A program made the translations under genes and the position numbers. A stretch of DNA of 44,783 nt from Planococcus koreensis. Lineage in GTDB: Bacteria; Bacillota; Bacilli; Bacillales_A; Planococcaceae. Below are positions 8,035 to 15,277 of this stretch, piece by piece; positions within the stretch are counted from its first letter, which is position 1, and every line of letters begins with the position of its first letter. The notes beneath the pieces were generated by a model. The model saw only the letters and a program-made list of their open reading frames with translations. It did no database searches and was not told the DNA's origin. Location of the stretch: assembly GCF_004761975.1 (NCBI RefSeq), contig NZ_RQII01000006.1, positions 1-44,783 on the forward strand, in the 5' to 3' direction.

Positions 8035-8522
8035 TCAGTTTCCTCCTTTAAATGCTTGCGGATCTCGCTGAAATAAATCCAGTATTGGCCAAGTGCGACC
8101 AGCAGGATTCCGAAAATGATGTAAAGTCTCGGCATTGACAAAGCAATCGCAAAACCTGCGAGAGCAGGCAAACTCCACGTGATGAATGTGTAGACTTTTT
8201 GCGCCGCTTTCCGGGTGATGTAAGTCATGCCTTCATCTTGCTCCAAATACTCAGGAGGACGGATGGAAAACGGAGAAATCCGCTGCGCAGGATTTTTTTT
8301 ATTGTGCTTTTTAAGTTTGAGCAAAAAAATCGTCAGCATGATGATGTAAATCACGATTGAACCTACAGCAAAAATTGTTCCGACAGGACCTAAGCTAATC
8401 ACAATACTTCGTTCATTGATTACCTCGGTAACTGGTGAACTAAGCCCAAAAGCCAACAACCCCAATACGACGATAAAACCCATCATCCACAACGGATATT
8501 GCAAGCGAAAATCATTTTTCAT
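8031..8522 (-). CDS. Uncharacterised four-TM membrane protein
   Basis: 163 residues. I do not recognise a named family. Four hydrophobic segments are visible (about 10-30, 42-65, 113-130, 134-152), with a basic cytoplasmic loop between the second and third (KLKKHNKKNPAQR). The start MKNDFRLQ (8522) is preferred because AGGGGG lies nine bases upstream; upstream in-frame ATGs have no spacing for a ribosome-binding site. It overlaps the XRE regulator by 11 bp and the COG2426 gene by 4 bp. A tiny XRE repressor followed by a membrane protein of this size is a common Firmicute pairing in which the regulator controls the pair. Confidence 0.7.
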   Translation of the reverse strand: MKNDFRLQYPLWMMGFIVVLGLLAFGLSSPVTEVINERSIVISLGPVGTIFAVGSIVIYIIMLTIFLLKLKKHNKKNPAQRISPFSIRPPEYLEQDEGMTYITRKAAQKVYTFITWSLPALAGFAIALSMPRLYIIFGILLVALGQYWIYFSEIRKHLKEETE

Positions 8523-8727
8523 CCTTCTCATCCCCCTCAAGCCAAAATAATTCATCCACATTCGTCTGCAGCGCTTTCGCGAGTTTCAACGCCAGCGTAA
8601 TCGACGGCGAAAACTCACCTTTTTCAATAAAAGCAATCGTCTGCCGCGTAACTTCCACTTGCTTGCCCAGATCGCTTTGCGTAAAGCCGTAGCGCGCACG
8701 CAGCTCCCTGACCCGATTGTTCAACAT
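8512..8727 (-). CDS. Small XRE-family repressor
   Basis: 71 residues, nearly all one HTH_3 domain: RVRELRARYGFTQSDLGKQV, then VTRQTIAFIEKGEFSPSI, then ALKLAKALQTNVDELFWLE. It lacks an effector domain, like the YozG/YvaO-type mini-regulators. The second in-frame ATG (8727, MLNNRVREL) gives eight bases to AAAGGG and is chosen over the first. It heads a three-gene operon with two membrane proteins. A palindrome in its own promoter suggests autoregulation. Confidence 0.88.
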   Translation of the reverse strand: MLNNRVRELRARYGFTQSDLGKQVEVTRQTIAFIEKGEFSPSITLALKLAKALQTNVDELFWLEGDEKDEK

Positions 8728-8778
8728 CCGCATCGCCCTTTCTTCTTTTTCATGTTTGGTTTATATAACATAATGTAT

Positions 8779-8797
8779 ATTATACTTAACATTAAGT
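8779..8797 (-). promoter_or_regulatory. Promoter and palindromic operator of the XRE operon
   Basis: Minus-strand TATAAT at 8784-8779 is joined by a perfect 14-bp inverted repeat ACTTAACATTAAGT (8784-8797) lying in the -10/-35 spacer. This placement suits binding by the XRE dimer. The -35 is poor. Confidence 0.5.
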
Positions 8798-8820
8798 AAA
8801 GTATTATTTACATATATTCT

Positions 8821-8970
8821 TTTTCGGTCTGTTCTTTTTGCGGCCTCCGGCAATGTAAAAGTCTTCCGCTGGAGGCGGAAGGCTTGGTTTTAAGTAAAAT
8901 CAAAACCGGGACGACTAGCCGGATGGAAGCTTTTCGCAAGCGAAAAGCGATGTAAGGGCGGAAACTTGCA
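8821..8970. repeat. Hairpin-rich intergenic element
   Basis: Three consecutive stems without coding: CTTCCGC/GCGGAAG (8863-8869 with 8875-8881), GGTTTT/AAAACC (8886-8891 with 8902-8907) and the perfect GCTTTTCG/CGAAAAGC around loop CAAG (8929-8948). No T-run follows the strongest stem, so it is not a simple terminator. It may be another dispersed extragenic repeat or a structured RNA. Confidence 0.45.
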
Positions 8971-8975
8971 ACAAC

Positions 8976-9003
8976 AAAAAACCCCTCGCCAACCGGCGAG
9001 GGG
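8976..9003 (-). terminator. Terminator of ysdC
   Basis: Stem CCCCTCGCC/GGCGAGGGG (8982-8990 with 8995-9003), with six T following on the minus strand. Sixteen bases after the ysdC stop. Confidence 0.92.
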
Positions 9004-9019
9004 CCATAGTGTCACACCA

Positions 9020-10108
9020 TTACTCAAATGTAATGCGCGCAACCGTGTCTTTATCCAATTTCTTGATAACTTCGATGATCAATTTGACCGCATTTTCGTA
9101 ATCGTCGCGGTGCAGGATGCCTGCATGCGAGTGGATGTAGCGTGTGGCTACGCCGATTGACAACGATGGAACGCCGTTAGCTGTCAAATGGATCGAGCCG
9201 GCATCTGTTCCGCCGCCTGCAATCGTTTCGAACTGGTACGGGATGCCAGCTTCTTCAGCCGTATCAACGACTAGTTCGCGCAATCCTCGGTGCGATACCA
9301 TAGAAGCATCAAACAGCAAGATTTGAGGGCCAGCGCCCATTTTGCTTGTCGATTCTTTTTCTGTGATTCCAGGCGTATCACCAGCAATGCCGACGTCTAC
9401 AGCAAAACCGATGTCCGGCTGGATTTTAGAAGCCGCTGTACGCGCGCCGCGCAAGCCGACTTCTTCTTGCACTGTGCCCACTCCGTAAACGATGTTCGGG
9501 TGGTCAACGCCTTTCAAGCCTTTCAATACATCGATTGCGATAGCGCAGCCAATGCGGTTGTCCCAAGCTTTTGCCAATAATAATTTCTCGTTGTTCATGA
9601 CCGAGAATTCGAAATACGGCGTCACCATGTCTCCTGGTGTTACGCCCCATTCTTTCGCTTCATCGCGTGAAGACGCTCCGATGTCGATGAACATATCCGA
9701 AATTTCAACCGGCTTTTTGCGTGCTTCCGGAGACAGGATATGCGGCGGTTTTGAGCCGATCACTCCCGTAATCTCTTTGCCGTTGCGTGTTGTGATCGTC
9801 ACGCGTTGTGCCAGCATGACTTGCGACCACCAGCCGCCAACTGTCTGGAATTTCAAGAAGCCTTTATCATCGATTTTGGAAATCATGAAACCGACTTCAT
9901 CCAAATGGCCCGCTACCATGATTTTCGGTCCGTCAGCTGCGCCTTCTTTTTTGGCGATCAAACCGCCCAATCCATCCATTTCGATGGAATCAGCGAACGG
10001 TGCTATGTATTTTTTCATGACTTCACGCGGTTGGCGCTCGTTGCCCGGTATGCCGTTCGCATCTGTCAATTCTTTCAGCATTTCAATTGTTTCATCCATT
10101 TTGCTCAT
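9020..10108 (-). CDS. ysdC: M42-family metallo-aminopeptidase
   Basis: 362 residues, the normal length for PepA/FrvX/YsdC proteins, which are cytoplasmic dinuclear-metal aminopeptidases forming large oligomers. Metal and catalytic signatures are all present: AGHLDEVGF (His68), [32 protein letters not shown] and the C-terminal [10 protein letters not shown]. The start ATG at 10108 (MSKMDET) has AGGAGG seven bases upstream. In B. subtilis ysdC also lies near rplT-ysdA-ysdB. Here a dUTPase gene sits between ysdB and ysdC. It has its own promoter and terminator, so it is a single-gene unit. Confidence 0.9.
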   Translation of the reverse strand: MSKMDETIEMLKELTDANGIPGNERQPREVMKKYIAPFADSIEMDGLGGLIAKKEGAADGPKIMVAGHLDEVGFMISKIDDKGFLKFQTVGGWWSQVMLAQRVTITTRNGKEITGVIGSKPPHILSPEARKKPVEISDMFIDIGASSRDEAKEWGVTPGDMVTPYFEFSVMNNEKLLLAKAWDNRIGCAIAIDVLKGLKGVDHPNIVYGVGTVQEEVGLRGARTAASKIQPDIGFAVDVGIAGDTPGITEKESTSKMGAGPQILLFDASMVSHRGLRELVVDTAEEAGIPYQFETIAGGGTDAGSIHLTANGVPSLSIGVATRYIHSHAGILHRDDYENAVKLIIEVIKKLDKDTVARITFE

Positions 10109-10140
10109 TATTTCGACCTCCTAAGTATTCGTTCTTTTTT

Positions 10141-10169
10141 ATTATAAATGAAAGCCGTTCCATTATCAA
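10141..10169 (-). promoter_or_regulatory. SigA promoter of ysdC
   Basis: TTGATA (10169-10164), 17-bp spacer, TATAAT (10146-10141) on the minus strand, between the dUTPase stop and ysdC. Confidence 0.85.
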
Positions 10170-10178
10170 AAAATTCCT

Positions 10179-10664
10179 TTAATAGCCGTCATTTTGGCGA
10201 TCATAATTGGTTTGGTTCTTAGCCTCATAAGCTTCAAAGATATCTTCGTAGGAAAAGCCGAGTTCTTCCGCGATCGCTCCGTACCAGCTCCACAAATCCT
10301 GGTAATTGGTCATCGAATAATCTTCCAGAAAATCCAGGATTTCGCGCTGTGTGCCGATGAACAATTCGGTCAAGTCATTCTCACTCACGCGTTCTGGCCA
10401 CTCTTCCAGCATATTCAGGTTCTTTTCAATGCCGAGCGATAATAGGAAGTGAATCGAGTCCACATACTCTTCCAGAATGACATTGCGTTCTGATGGACCT
10501 TTTTGGCTCCAGAATTTGAAGCAGCGAGTTTCATTTGCCAGTTCTGCCAGCTCGATCAGCAGCGCAAGCCCTTTTTTCCGGAAGACATCTTCATTGATTC
10601 CTTGGTTCGACTGGATAAAACGGTCCAGCTCTTCCTGCATTTTAAATAATTTCTGCAAATTCAT
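10179..10664 (-). CDS. Dimeric all-alpha dUTPase (MazG-like)
   Basis: 161 residues. Members of this family (dUTPase_2, PF08761) hydrolyse dUTP to dUMP and PPi, keeping uracil out of DNA. Visible signatures are the N-terminal LFKMQEELDRFI, then ALLIELAELANETRCFKFW, then ILEEYVDSIHFLLSLG. The E-x2-E and E-x2-D sets would bind magnesium. The start ATG at 10664 (MNLQKLF) follows AAAGGAG; the in-frame ATG 12 codons upstream would lie in the divergent promoter region. Divergent from ysdB. It is not part of this neighbourhood in B. subtilis as I remember it. Confidence 0.85.
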   Translation of the reverse strand: MNLQKLFKMQEELDRFIQSNQGINEDVFRKKGLALLIELAELANETRCFKFWSQKGPSERNVILEEYVDSIHFLLSLGIEKNLNMLEEWPERVSENDLTELFIGTQREILDFLEDYSMTNYQDLWSWYGAIAEELGFSYEDIFEAYEAKNQTNYDRQNDGY

Positions 10665-10691
10665 GCGAGCACTCCTTTTTCGGTAAAATAT

Positions 10692-10717
10692 TGAAACCAT
10701 ACCCTTTTCCGTTCGTA
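10692..10717 (+). promoter_or_regulatory. SigW-type promoter of ysdB
   Basis: TGAAAC (10692-10697), exactly 16 bases, CGTA (10714-10717). This is the ECF sigma-W pattern. B. subtilis ysdB belongs to the SigW regulon, which supports the reading. On the other strand a TATAAT (10722-10717) overlaps it and could serve the divergent dUTPase gene. Confidence 0.75.
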
Positions 10718-10754
10718 TTATACAGTAGAACTCGGGGAGAGAGGGCGATTTTGC

Positions 10755-11141
10755 ATGGCATTTTTAATTCGTTTAATTGTTATTGGCTTGATCATATACT
10801 TTTTTTACCGCTTGATCCGCTATATTCTGGATCCTAAACGCAAAATCGATTCGGCAATCGAATCGGGCAATTATTATTTTTATGATGACGTCACGAATGT
10901 GCAGAAAAATTTCTTTATTGCGATGCGCGGAGTATTATTCGAAGGGGAAAAATATTTGGGGACGACTGAGGATGCTTTTGAAGTGGTATCGATTTTCGTC
11001 TGGACTGAAAATCCGGCCAAACTGCAGGGCTTTTCGAAAGAAGATTTCGCTTTTCTGGAAAAAGAAATTCATATGAATTATCCGAATGCGAGAATCGATT
11101 GGAAAAGCCCCATCGGCCAGTTATTGCATAAAGAAAGTTGA
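10755..11141 (+). CDS. ysdB: SigW-pathway protein YsdB
   Basis: 128 residues. One N-terminal membrane segment (2-22) is followed by a cytoplasmic domain with the family signature KNFFIAMRGVLFEGEKYLGTTEDAFEVVSIFVW. In B. subtilis the orthologue is under SigW and affects alkaline induction of the SigW pathway through anti-sigma-factor proteolysis; the biochemical role is unclear. The start follows GGGGAGAGAGGG. It is one of only three plus-strand genes here and is convergent with ysdA, with only nine bases between stops and no terminator. Confidence 0.85.
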   Translation: MAFLIRLIVIGLIIYFFYRLIRYILDPKRKIDSAIESGNYYFYDDVTNVQKNFFIAMRGVLFEGEKYLGTTEDAFEVVSIFVWTENPAKLQGFSKEDFAFLEKEIHMNYPNARIDWKSPIGQLLHKES

Positions 11142-11150
11142 GTGCTTCCT

Positions 11151-11426
11151 TTACCGGAATGTCTGATAGCTCCAAACCAGTATAGCAGCGTCGATTACGG
11201 CAAGCATGAGAAAACCGACGCGGAAATTCGTGCGCTTTGTTTTATGCCGGAAAGCCATCATGCCTGCGTAAGCCCCAATGCCGCCGCCGAATATAGCTGC
11301 GGACCATAGGTTTTTTTCTGGAATCCGCTGCCCTCTGCGCTGTGCCTGTTTTTTATCGATCAGCATCATAAAGAAAGCCAATAGCGACAAGGCTAGAAAA
11401 TAGCCTGCGATGATCAAAAACATCAT
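11151..11426 (-). CDS. ysdA: DUF1294 membrane protein
   Basis: 91 residues. A hydrophobic N-terminal helix (4-22) leads to DKKQAQRRGQRIPEKNLW, then a glycine-rich IFGGGIGAYAGMMAFRHKTK and a final helix. This is the recognisable DUF1294 pattern. Function unknown. It lies after rplT as in B. subtilis, but behind the rplT terminator, so it is expressed by read-through or weakly. Two adjacent ATGs (11426, 11423) are possible starts; AAGGGGG serves either. Confidence 0.82.
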   Translation of the reverse strand: MMFLIIAGYFLALSLLAFFMMLIDKKQAQRRGQRIPEKNLWSAAIFGGGIGAYAGMMAFRHKTKRTNFRVGFLMLAVIDAAILVWSYQTFR

Positions 11427-11445
11427 GTTTCCCCCTTTGTCATAT

Positions 11446-11477
11446 AAAAAAGACTGGCGAGTTTTCGCCAGTCTTTT
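11446..11477 (-). terminator. Terminator of infC-rpmI-rplT
   Basis: Perfect stem AAGACTGGCGA/TCGCCAGTCTT (up to 11460, from 11465) with loop AAAC on the minus strand and a T-run on both sides. Thirteen bases after the rplT stop. Confidence 0.92.
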
Positions 11478-11490
11478 CTTATGGTCTATC

Positions 11491-11850
11491 TTATTTGTTC
11501 AATGCTTTTTTAGCTTGGTCAGCCAATACTGTGAAAGCAGCTGCATCAGTTACAGCGATTTCAGCAAGCATTTTGCGGTTGATGTCGATGCCGGCAACTT
11601 TAAGGCCGTTCATCAAACGGCTGTAAGAAATCTCGTTCATACGAGCAGCCGCGTTAATGCGTGTGATCCACAGTCTGCGGAAATCACGTTTCTTGTTGCG
11701 ACGGTCACGGTAAGCATAGTTACCTGACTTCATCACCTGTTGGTTTGCTACTTTGAAAAGGATGTGCTTCGCACCATAATACCCTTTTGCTAATTTTATG
11801 ACCTTCTTACGACGCTGGCGCGTCACTGTTCCGCCTTTTACGCGTGGCAT
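11491..11850 (-). CDS. rplT: 50S ribosomal protein L20
   Basis: 119 residues. Basic N-terminus [26 protein letters not shown] and the [18 protein letters not shown] segment are diagnostic. L20 binds 23S rRNA early in 50S assembly and, in Bacillus, represses its own operon by acting on the infC leader. Last gene of infC-rpmI-rplT. Preceded by AGGAGG. Confidence 0.98.
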   Translation of the reverse strand: MPRVKGGTVTRQRRKKVIKLAKGYYGAKHILFKVANQQVMKSGNYAYRDRRNKKRDFRRLWITRINAAARMNEISYSRLMNGLKVAGIDINRKMLAEIAVTDAAAFTVLADQAKKALNK

Positions 11851-11877
11851 AATTCATTACCTCCTGCTTGAATATAA

Positions 11878-11940
11878 AAAATTCGATTTTTTGTTCATGT
11901 CTAAATTCGAGCATCCATTTTCCTGGATCGCTTGAAATTT
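11878..11940 (-). other. Two hairpins in the rpmI–rplT spacer
   Basis: The 92-base spacer holds a ~15-bp imperfect stem (11903-11917 with 11924-11940, one mismatch and one bulge). It also holds a smaller AT palindrome AAAAAT/ATTTTT near 11878-11890. These could be RNA-processing or translational-control structures. Confidence 0.45.
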
Positions 11941-11942
11941 TC

Positions 11943-12143
11943 TTACTTCATGTTGTAGATCAAAGATTTGATGCGTTTCAAATCGCCTGAAGAAACAAGT
12001 TTCCCTTTGCGAAGTTTGCGTTTTTGCTTAGTTGATTTGTTAGCGAACAAGTGGCTTGTGTGTGAGCTGTTGCGTCTTACTTTACCAGTACCCGTTTTCT
12101 TGAAACGTTTAGACGCACCGCTATGGCTTTTCATTTTCGGCAT
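11943..12143 (-). CDS. rpmI: 50S ribosomal protein L35
   Basis: 66 residues, full length. [20 protein letters not shown] and the conserved basic middle identify it. A small 50S protein, always between infC and rplT in Firmicutes. Start has AGGAGG eight to ten bases upstream. Confidence 0.98.
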   Translation of the reverse strand: MPKMKSHSGASKRFKKTGTGKVRRNSSHTSHLFANKSTKQKRKLRKGKLVSSGDLKRIKSLIYNMK

Positions 12144-12170
12144 TTCGAATTCCTCCTAAACAATAATCTC

Positions 12171-12689
12171 TTATTCTTTTTCGTTGACTGGAGCAAGCAT
12201 TAAGAACATGCTGCGACCGTCCATTTTAGGGCGCTGCTCAACCGTAGCGACTTCTTTGCACGCTTCTGCGAAGCGTTCAAGTACGCGCTGTCCGATTTCT
12301 TTGTGCGTGATCGCACGGCCTTTAAAACGGATTGAAGCTTTTACTTTGTCGCCTTTTTCAAGGAACTTGATCGCGTTGCGAAGTTTCGTATCAAAATCAT
12401 GATCGTCAATAGAAGGGCTCAAACGAACTTCTTTCACGATGATCACTTTTTGGTTTTTACGAATTTCACGATCTTTTTTCTGCTGTTCGAACTTGAATTT
12501 CCCGTGGTCCATAATACGTGCGACCGGCGGCTTAGCTTGAGGAGCCACTAGAACAAGATCCAAGTTGACACGTGCAGCAATTTCAAGTGCTTCGTTACGT
12601 GTTTTAATACCGAGTTGTTCACCATTCTGATCAATAACCCGTAACTCACGTGCACGAATACCTTCGTTTACATTAATGTCTTTGCTAAT
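12171..12689 (-). CDS. infC: Translation initiation factor IF-3 (AUU start)
   Basis: 172 residues when begun at ATT (12689-12687): [20 protein letters not shown]. No in-frame ATG, GTG or TTG lies upstream of the conserved N-terminal domain. A start at the downstream TTG (12563) would delete about 42 residues of that domain. GGAGGTG lies nine bases upstream. A second ATT at 12695 is closer to the ribosome-binding site and less likely. The AUU start lets IF-3 repress its own translation, an established property of infC. N- and C-domains are intact ([33 protein letters not shown]). First gene of infC-rpmI-rplT. Confidence 0.96.
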   Translation of the reverse strand: MSKDINVNEGIRARELRVIDQNGEQLGIKTRNEALEIAARVNLDLVLVAPQAKPPVARIMDHGKFKFEQQKKDREIRKNQKVIIVKEVRLSPSIDDHDFDTKLRNAIKFLEKGDKVKASIRFKGRAITHKEIGQRVLERFAEACKEVATVEQRPKMDGRSMFLMLAPVNEKE

Positions 12690-12703
12690 ATTAATCCACC
12701 TCC

Positions 12704-12915
12704 GGATAGTGTCGCGAATATCTTAAATGCTCGAACCGACGATTGTCGGCTTACAGGTTCCGATGCAAAACAAAAGCGGATGGACCACAGAGGTCCACCC
12801 GCCTAATATGACAACACGCACGCGTGTAGTAGTCAATCGTGTATACCTGCCAACAATCGGTCGATCAGGTGAGAAGCGGGTGCTCCTGCTTTGCACATAT
12901 AAGTATTCTATAACC
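12704..12915 (-). ncRNA. L20-type autoregulatory leader of infC operon
   Basis: A leader of roughly 210 nucleotides between the promoter and infC, containing a strong intrinsic terminator and other stems, e.g. CCGAC/GTCGG around GATT near 12737-12751. The similar words CAATCGTCGG and CGATTGTTGG occur on both sides of the terminator. Its position, length and terminator match the Bacillus L20 leader, where L20 binding favours termination. Confidence 0.8.
12767..12802 (-). terminator. Attenuator in the infC leader
   Basis: Stem GCGGGTGGACC/GGTCCATCCGC (12802-12792 with 12786-12776) with one G-U pair, then TTTTGTTTT on the minus strand. Inside the 5' leader, before infC. Confidence 0.88.
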
Positions 12916-12921
12916 TCAACT

Positions 12922-12950
12922 ATGATATCACGCGTGTGTTGCCGTGTCAA
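12922..12950 (-). promoter_or_regulatory. SigA promoter of infC-rpmI-rplT
   Basis: TTGACA (12950-12945), 17-bp spacer, TATCAT (12927-12922) on the minus strand. It begins five bases after the thrS stop codon. Confidence 0.88.
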
Positions 12951-12955
12951 CCATG

Positions 12956-14884
12956 TCAGCGAAGTTCGCTTTGGATCATTTTCAGGAAGTCATCAAATGG
13001 CATGCTTTCTGATTGCTGTTCGCCGTATTTGCGGACGTTGACCGAACCGCTTTCCAGTTCCTTGTCGCCGATGACGATCATATAAGGAACTTTCTGCATT
13101 TGCGCTTCGCGGATCTTATAGCCAAGCTTCTCGTCGCGCTCGTCGATGTCGACGCGCAATTTATGCGACTGCAATTTCTCCTGGACTTCTTTGGCGTAAG
13201 CGCTGTGCGCGTCCAATGAAACCGGGATCACTTCGACTTGGACCGGTGCGAGCCAAGTCGGAAACGCGCCTTTGTATTCTTCGATCAAGAATGCAACAAA
13301 GCGTTCCATCGTCGACACGACGCCACGGTGGATAACGACTGGGCGGTGCTGCTTGCCGTCTTCTCCGATATATGAAAGGTCGAAGCGTTCCGGCAGCAGG
13401 AAATCGAGCTGCACAGTCGACAATGTCTCTTCTTTGCCTAGTGCTGTCTTCACTTGGACGTCCAATTTCGGGCCGTAGAAAGCGGCTTCGCCTTCCACTT
13501 CCACGTAATCCAGGCCAAGCTCGTCCATTGCTTCTTTTAGCATCGCTTGTGCGCGGTTCCACATTGCGTCGTCATCAAAATACTTCTCTTTGTCCGCTGG
13601 GTCGCGGTACGACACACGGAAGGAATAATCCTTGATGTCGAAATCTTTATAAACTTCGACGACCAAGTTCACTACACGCTTGAACTCGTCTTTGATCTGG
13701 TCCGGGCGGACGAAGATATGCGCATCGTTCAACGTCATGCCGCGTACACGCTGCAGGCCGGATAAAGCGCCTGACATTTCATAGCGGTGCATCAATCCCA
13801 ATTCCGCGATGCGGATCGGCAAGTTGCGGTATGAGTGAATGCCCTGTTTGAAAATCATCATATGGTGCGGGCAGTTCATCGGACGCAGCACCAACTGCTC
13901 GTTGTCCATCTCCATGACCGGGAACATATCTTCCTGGTAATGGTCCCAGTGGCCGCTTGTCTTATACAATTCCACACTTCCCAAGACTGGAGTATAGACA
14001 TGGTCATAGCCCAGGCGTTCTTCTTTGTCGACGATGTAACGCTCAATGATGCGGCGGATTGTTGCGCCTTTCGGCAGCCACATCGGCAAGCCCTGGCCGA
14101 CTTTCTGCGAGTTCATGAATAAATTCAGCTCTTTGCCGATTTTGCGGTGATCGCGCTCTTTCGCTTCTTCAAGCATGGCAAGATGCGCTTTCAATTCGTC
14201 TTTTGTAAAGAAAGCAGTACCGTAGATGCGCTGCAGCATCTTGTTATCGCTGTCGCCTCTCCAATACGCTCCTGCGACGCTCAACAATTTGAACTCTTTC
14301 AACTTGCCAGTCGATGGAACATGGATGCCGCGGCATAGGTCGAAGAAATCGCCTTGCTCATAGATGGAGACTTGGTCATCTTCAGGAATCGCTTCAAGAA
14401 GTTCCAATTTATATGGATCTTCAATCGCTGCAAACCGCTCTTGCGCTTCTGCGCGCGATACGTCTTGGCGAATGATTTCAACGTTTTCATTGATGATTTT
14501 CTTCATTTCTTTTTCGATTACCGGCAAATCTTCTGAAGTGATCGCTGAAGCTGTATCGATGTCATAATAGAAGCCGTTCTCGATGACCGGGCCAACACCC
14601 AATTTTGCATCTGGGTACAGGCGTTTCACCGCTTGTGCCAATAAATGCGCTGTGCTGTGGCGCAGCACTTCCAAGCCTTCCTCCGATTCAGGGACGATGA
14701 TTGCGAGGTCTCCGTCTTCGTTCAATGGCGCACGCAAGTCGACCAATTTGTCGCCTACTTTGCCGGCCAATGCTTTTTTGCGCAATCCTGGGCTGATCGA
14801 TTGAGCGATTTCTTCAGTAGTTGTGCCCCGTTCGAACTCTTTTACTGCTCCGTCAGGGAATTTTAGTTGAATCATGTCTGCCAT
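12956..14884 (-). CDS. thrS: Threonyl-tRNA synthetase
   Basis: 642 residues, as in Bacillus (643). Class II synthetase that charges tRNA-Thr. Domains: TGS (1-62), editing N2/SAD (about 65-225, including [21 protein letters not shown]), the catalytic core with [10 protein letters not shown] and [23 protein letters not shown] carrying the zinc Cys/His ligands, and the anticodon domain from about 540 ([15 protein letters not shown]). The start is ATG at 14884 (MADMIQLKF) behind AAAAAGGAGAG. A 31-codon upstream extension of the frame is leader RNA. Regulated by the T-box upstream. Confidence 0.97.
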   Translation of the reverse strand: MADMIQLKFPDGAVKEFERGTTTEEIAQSISPGLRKKALAGKVGDKLVDLRAPLNEDGDLAIIVPESEEGLEVLRHSTAHLLAQAVKRLYPDAKLGVGPVIENGFYYDIDTASAITSEDLPVIEKEMKKIINENVEIIRQDVSRAEAQERFAAIEDPYKLELLEAIPEDDQVSIYEQGDFFDLCRGIHVPSTGKLKEFKLLSVAGAYWRGDSDNKMLQRIYGTAFFTKDELKAHLAMLEEAKERDHRKIGKELNLFMNSQKVGQGLPMWLPKGATIRRIIERYIVDKEERLGYDHVYTPVLGSVELYKTSGHWDHYQEDMFPVMEMDNEQLVLRPMNCPHHMMIFKQGIHSYRNLPIRIAELGLMHRYEMSGALSGLQRVRGMTLNDAHIFVRPDQIKDEFKRVVNLVVEVYKDFDIKDYSFRVSYRDPADKEKYFDDDAMWNRAQAMLKEAMDELGLDYVEVEGEAAFYGPKLDVQVKTALGKEETLSTVQLDFLLPERFDLSYIGEDGKQHRPVVIHRGVVSTMERFVAFLIEEYKGAFPTWLAPVQVEVIPVSLDAHSAYAKEVQEKLQSHKLRVDIDERDEKLGYKIREAQMQKVPYMIVIGDKELESGSVNVRKYGEQQSESMPFDDFLKMIQSELR

Positions 14885-14914
14885 GCCAATCTCTCCTTTT
14901 TCTCTGTTGTCGCT

Positions 14915-14951
14915 GAAGCACCTGGATTCACAGGGTCTGAGCAGGTGCTTC
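14915..14951 (-). other. Extra 10-bp hairpin between thrS T-box and start
   Basis: Perfect stem GAAGCACCTG/CAGGTGCTTC (14915-14924 with 14942-14951), 17-base loop, lying after the T-box terminator and before the thrS ribosome-binding site. On the minus strand no U-run follows it. It may stabilise or process the mRNA. Confidence 0.6.
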
Positions 14952-14964
14952 CTTTTTAAAACGC

Positions 14965-15231
14965 AAAAAAGCCCCATCCCAAAGGGACGAAGCTATGTTC
15001 GTGGTTCCACCCTTCTTCTATTCCGGACAGAAAAAATCTGTGCGGAACGAAGCTCTGCATCGGCTAACGGGCCGGTACCGTCAGCTGCTACTAAAAAAAG
15101 TTCACAGCTGCTGCTCGAAGGCGGTAAGCGTCGTGCCGGTACTTAAGAAGCTTGCAGCCGGGGCTTCTCTCTCTGAAAGTCGTACAGTCCGCTATTGTCC
15201 TTGTCAACGCATGTTAAATCATATTTCGATT
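14965..15231 (-). ncRNA. T-box leader of thrS
   Basis: The minus strand shows the T-box core AAGGGTGGAACCACG (15014-15000). It is followed by terminator stem GCTTCGTCCC/GGGATGGGGC (14993-14971) and a T-run. Upstream is the stem-I region with an AGAGAGAGAAGC motif and GCTTACCGCC, in which ACC (Thr) followed by a purine is the likely specifier. The specifier call is less certain than the T-box itself. Confidence 0.92.
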
Positions 15232-15237
15232 GTTTTT

Positions 15238-15266
15238 ACTATACTGTGTAAATCATGAAAACGCAA
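15238..15266 (-). promoter_or_regulatory. Promoter of thrS
   Basis: TTGCGT (15266-15261), 17-bp spacer, TATAGT (15243-15238), minus strand, just below the dnaI stop. An isolated TTGACA at 15207-15202 lacks a good -10. Confidence 0.65.
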
Positions 15267-15277
15267 TAGCTCAACTG

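Noticed and set aside
12171-12563. Truncated IF-3 gene
   Set aside because: The missing N-terminus is present in frame upstream and starts at a known type of ATT codon.
12723-13041. Short open frames over the infC leader on both strands
   Set aside because: They coincide with the L20 leader stems and have no ribosome-binding site.
14915-14951. Plus-strand terminator
   Set aside because: The T-run on the plus strand fits, but no plus-strand gene exists upstream; it is better read as a leader hairpin of thrS.
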